This document shows positions 5,987-7,299 of a stretch of 7,299 bases of DNA, one piece after another (within the stretch, counting starts at the first letter, position 1; each line of letters opens with the position of its first letter). The position numbers were made by a program, and so were the translations under genes. The stretch covers positions 1 through 7,299 of the forward strand of contig DLTS01000028.1 in the NCBI GenBank assembly GCA_002501485.1, written 5' to 3'. Source of the stretch: Acidimicrobiaceae bacterium UBA7830. GTDB taxonomy: Bacteria > Actinomycetota > Acidimicrobiia > Acidimicrobiales > Ilumatobacteraceae. The notes beneath the pieces were generated by a model, which worked only from the letters and a program-made list of their open reading frames with translations, ran no database searches and was not told the origin of the DNA.

Positions 5987-6616
5987 TCAGGGGCGTCGAA
6001 CATTTCTTGCGTTTGCAAGAAAGACCAGAACGATGGAACCGCCGACAAACCACCACGAGTATTTCTGAAGCACATTGATTGCATCGGTAAGTTGCTCGTT
6101 GAAGATATTTGCGAGCCATTGAATGAGGGCAAGGCGTGCGATGAGACCGATCGCGATCAAAGCGGCGAGTCGGGCTGGTGCGGTGCGCTGGATACCGCTG
6201 ATTGCAGCAACGATATTCGAGCCCACGAAGAAAGGGATCAGGGCCCAGTCAGCTCTCGTAAAACCTGCTCGAAGTCGTGCAATCGTCGGCTCGTCCACGC
6301 CAAGGTATTTGACGAACAGGGCGAGAATCTGATCGCCGTAGGCACGCCCGGCGAGGTGGCAGACAACGAACGCAACTGCGATGCGTGAACTCCCGATGAG
6401 CCAGTAGGCAGCTCCGCTGATGTCGGTACCGAGCACAAGAGCGAGATAGCGATTTCTTGATGACAGCACGAGGAGCGTTTCGGGTGATGACAACACGAGG
6501 CGAGCCCATGTGATCGCTGCAATGTTGGTACAGATCACAAGGGCGACGAAAGCACCGATCGACGCTCGGCCCCACCAAGCGCGGAGCGGGATCCCGTCTG
6601 TTGGTTCTGAGGTCAC
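5987..6616 (-). CDS. Polytopic inner-membrane protein, possibly DedA/VTT-like
   Basis: The 209-residue product is mostly hydrophobic, with probable membrane segments near residues 18-40, 57-88 (one long or two short, interrupted by GTDISG), 124-141, 150-171 and 186-202. It ends in a basic tail (RNVRRP). The middle part, GRAYGDQILALFVKYL followed by an amphipathic stretch and FTRADWALIPFFVGSN...SG, is laid out like DedA/VTT (SNARE-associated) proteins. These act in lipid flipping or membrane homeostasis. The hallmark F-x-R-F/P-x-R residues are not clearly kept, so the assignment is tentative. The start is GTG at 6614-6616; no ribosome binding site is evident, and no other start codon lies between it and the upstream in-frame stop, so leaderless translation is possible. 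It diverges from the acyl-CoA ligase and precedes the broken Cys-rich gene by 66 bases on the same strand. Confidence 0.7.
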   Translation of the reverse strand: MTSEPTDGIPLRAWWGRASIGAFVALVICTNIAAITWARLVLSSPETLLVLSSRNRYLALVLGTDISGAAYWLIGSSRIAVAFVVCHLAGRAYGDQILALFVKYLGVDEPTIARLRAGFTRADWALIPFFVGSNIVAAISGIQRTAPARLAALIAIGLIARLALIQWLANIFNEQLTDAINVLQKYSWWFVGGSIVLVFLANARNVRRP

Positions 6617-6677
6617 ATTTAAACGATATCTGTCAGCCGTTCTGCCTGGGTTTCCGATTCGGTTAGCGTTTCACGTC
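6617..6677. promoter_or_regulatory. Divergent spacer between the membrane protein and acyl-CoA ligase genes
   Basis: These 61 bases must hold the start signals of both divergent genes. No Shine-Dalgarno-like sequence precedes either start. An AT-rich patch (ATTTAAACGATATC, 6617-6630) directly abuts the GTG of the membrane protein. No confident -10/-35 pair could be assigned in either direction. Confidence 0.35.
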
Positions 6678-7299
6678 ATGCAAAGCCTCATGCAAGACGT
6701 ACCACTGAACATCTCTCATCTCTTCGATCGAGCGGAGCTATATCACCCTCACAAAGAATTGCTGACGGCGACAGCAAACGGTCTCGAGCGGACGAATTAC
6801 GGCGAGTGGGCGACAAGGACGCGGCAGTTAGGCGGCGTGCTCGACGCTCTGGAGATTTCTGAGCACGGGCGAGTGGCGACCTTTTCTTGGAACACTGCGC
6901 AACACCTTGAGTTGTACTTCGCCGCCCCGTGCACCGGTCGGGTTCTGCACACGTTGAACATCAGGTTGTTTCCAGAACAACTCACCTACATCGTGAACCA
7001 TGCTGATGACGAAGTGATTTTTGTTGATCGCTCGTTGCTGTCGTTGCTCGCTCCGTTGCTGCCGACGTTCGAGCGGTTGAAGCATCTCGTGCTCATCGAT
7101 GACGGTGACGGCGACATCCCGGACGACCTTTCAGGGTTTGAGTTGTTGAATTACGAAGATCTTTTGGCGAGCTCGGCTCCAGTCGAATGGAAAACGGTTG
7201 ACGAGCACCGTGCGGCGAGCATGTGTTACACCTCAGGTACGACGGGAAACCCCAAAGGTGTCGTGTACTCACATCGCAGCACGTTCCTCCACACCATGG
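6678..7299 (+). CDS. Acyl-CoA ligase (AMP-forming), 3'-truncated by the window
   Basis: The visible 207 residues are the N-terminal part of an adenylate-forming enzyme that activates a carboxylic acid with ATP and joins it to coenzyme A. Evidence includes the start MQSLMQDVPLNISHLFDRA, typical of a long/medium-chain fatty-acid ligase subgroup that includes AlkK-like enzymes. HTLNIRLFPEQLTYIVNHADD (about 93-113) and EVIFVDRSLL follow. The phosphate-binding loop MCYTSGTTGNPKG is at 182-194, followed by VVYSHRS. The C-terminal half with the catalytic Lys is missing from the window. DmdB, the methylmercaptopropionate-CoA ligase of DMSP breakdown, belongs to the same broad group, so substrate cannot be read from this part. 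I chose ATG 6678 over 6690 because relatives start with the M-x-G/S-L-M-Q-D pattern. No obvious ribosome binding site. Confidence 0.93.
   Translation, partial: MQSLMQDVPLNISHLFDRAELYHPHKELLTATANGLERTNYGEWATRTRQLGGVLDALEISEHGRVATFSWNTAQHLELYFAAPCTGRVLHTLNIRLFPEQLTYIVNHADDEVIFVDRSLLSLLAPLLPTFERLKHLVLIDDGDGDIPDDLSGFELLNYEDLLASSAPVEWKTVDEHRAASMCYTSGTTGNPKGVVYSHRSTFLHTM

Noticed and set aside
5605..6078. 157-codon + strand open frame after dapB
   Set aside because: It starts inside dapB in another frame, has no domain-like pattern and overlaps the better supported - strand Cys-rich gene and the end of the membrane protein gene.

Overview
The window looks like a chromosomal segment of a moderately GC-rich actinobacterium. 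The ribF end, then rpsO, then pnp is the order known from Mycobacterium and Streptomyces. The PNPase has an actinobacterial look: long, with an acidic and then Arg/Gly-rich tail. A member of the Acidimicrobiia or a related marine/freshwater lineage is my best guess, but that is inference from protein flavour, not from a marker search.

Layout. Positions 1-254 hold the C-terminal end of the flavokinase/FAD synthetase RibF. Next come rpsO (ribosomal protein S15, 360-623) and pnp (polynucleotide phosphorylase, 887-3268), all on the + strand. The rpsO-pnp spacer of 263 bases is rich in inverted repeats. They include a two-tier stem-loop (709-775), a perfect 12-base palindrome (788-799) and an 8-bp hairpin immediately before the pnp ribosome binding site (852-870). 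This is the place where pnp mRNA is processed and autoregulated in other bacteria. After pnp, two stem-loops (3277-3351) close the unit. A convergent gene of clearly lower GC (3431-4720, - strand) then encodes a lipoprotein alpha/beta-hydrolase of the DUF3089 type. It sits between pnp and dapB (4932-5699, + strand), where an M16 peptidase gene often follows pnp in actinobacteria.

Downstream of dapB, on the - strand, are what I read as a broken small Cys-rich (zinc-ribbon-like) gene (5727-5920) and a polytopic membrane protein that resembles the DedA/VTT group (5987-6616). The broken gene has no recognised start codon and a one-base frameshift at a run of four G's. A strong hairpin at 5716-5736 lies between the convergent dapB and - strand genes. 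Finally, an AMP-forming acyl-CoA ligase starts at 6678 and runs off the end of the window; its promoter region is a 61-base divergent spacer.

Functionally this is mostly core metabolism: flavin cofactors, translation, RNA decay, lysine/diaminopimelate synthesis and acyl-CoA activation. One apparently acquired surface hydrolase is inserted. I see no CRISPR array, phage, transposase, tRNA or rRNA. No clearly new multi-gene system is visible. The points most worth a second look are the pnp leader structures, the inserted lipoprotein gene and the frameshifted Cys-rich gene.
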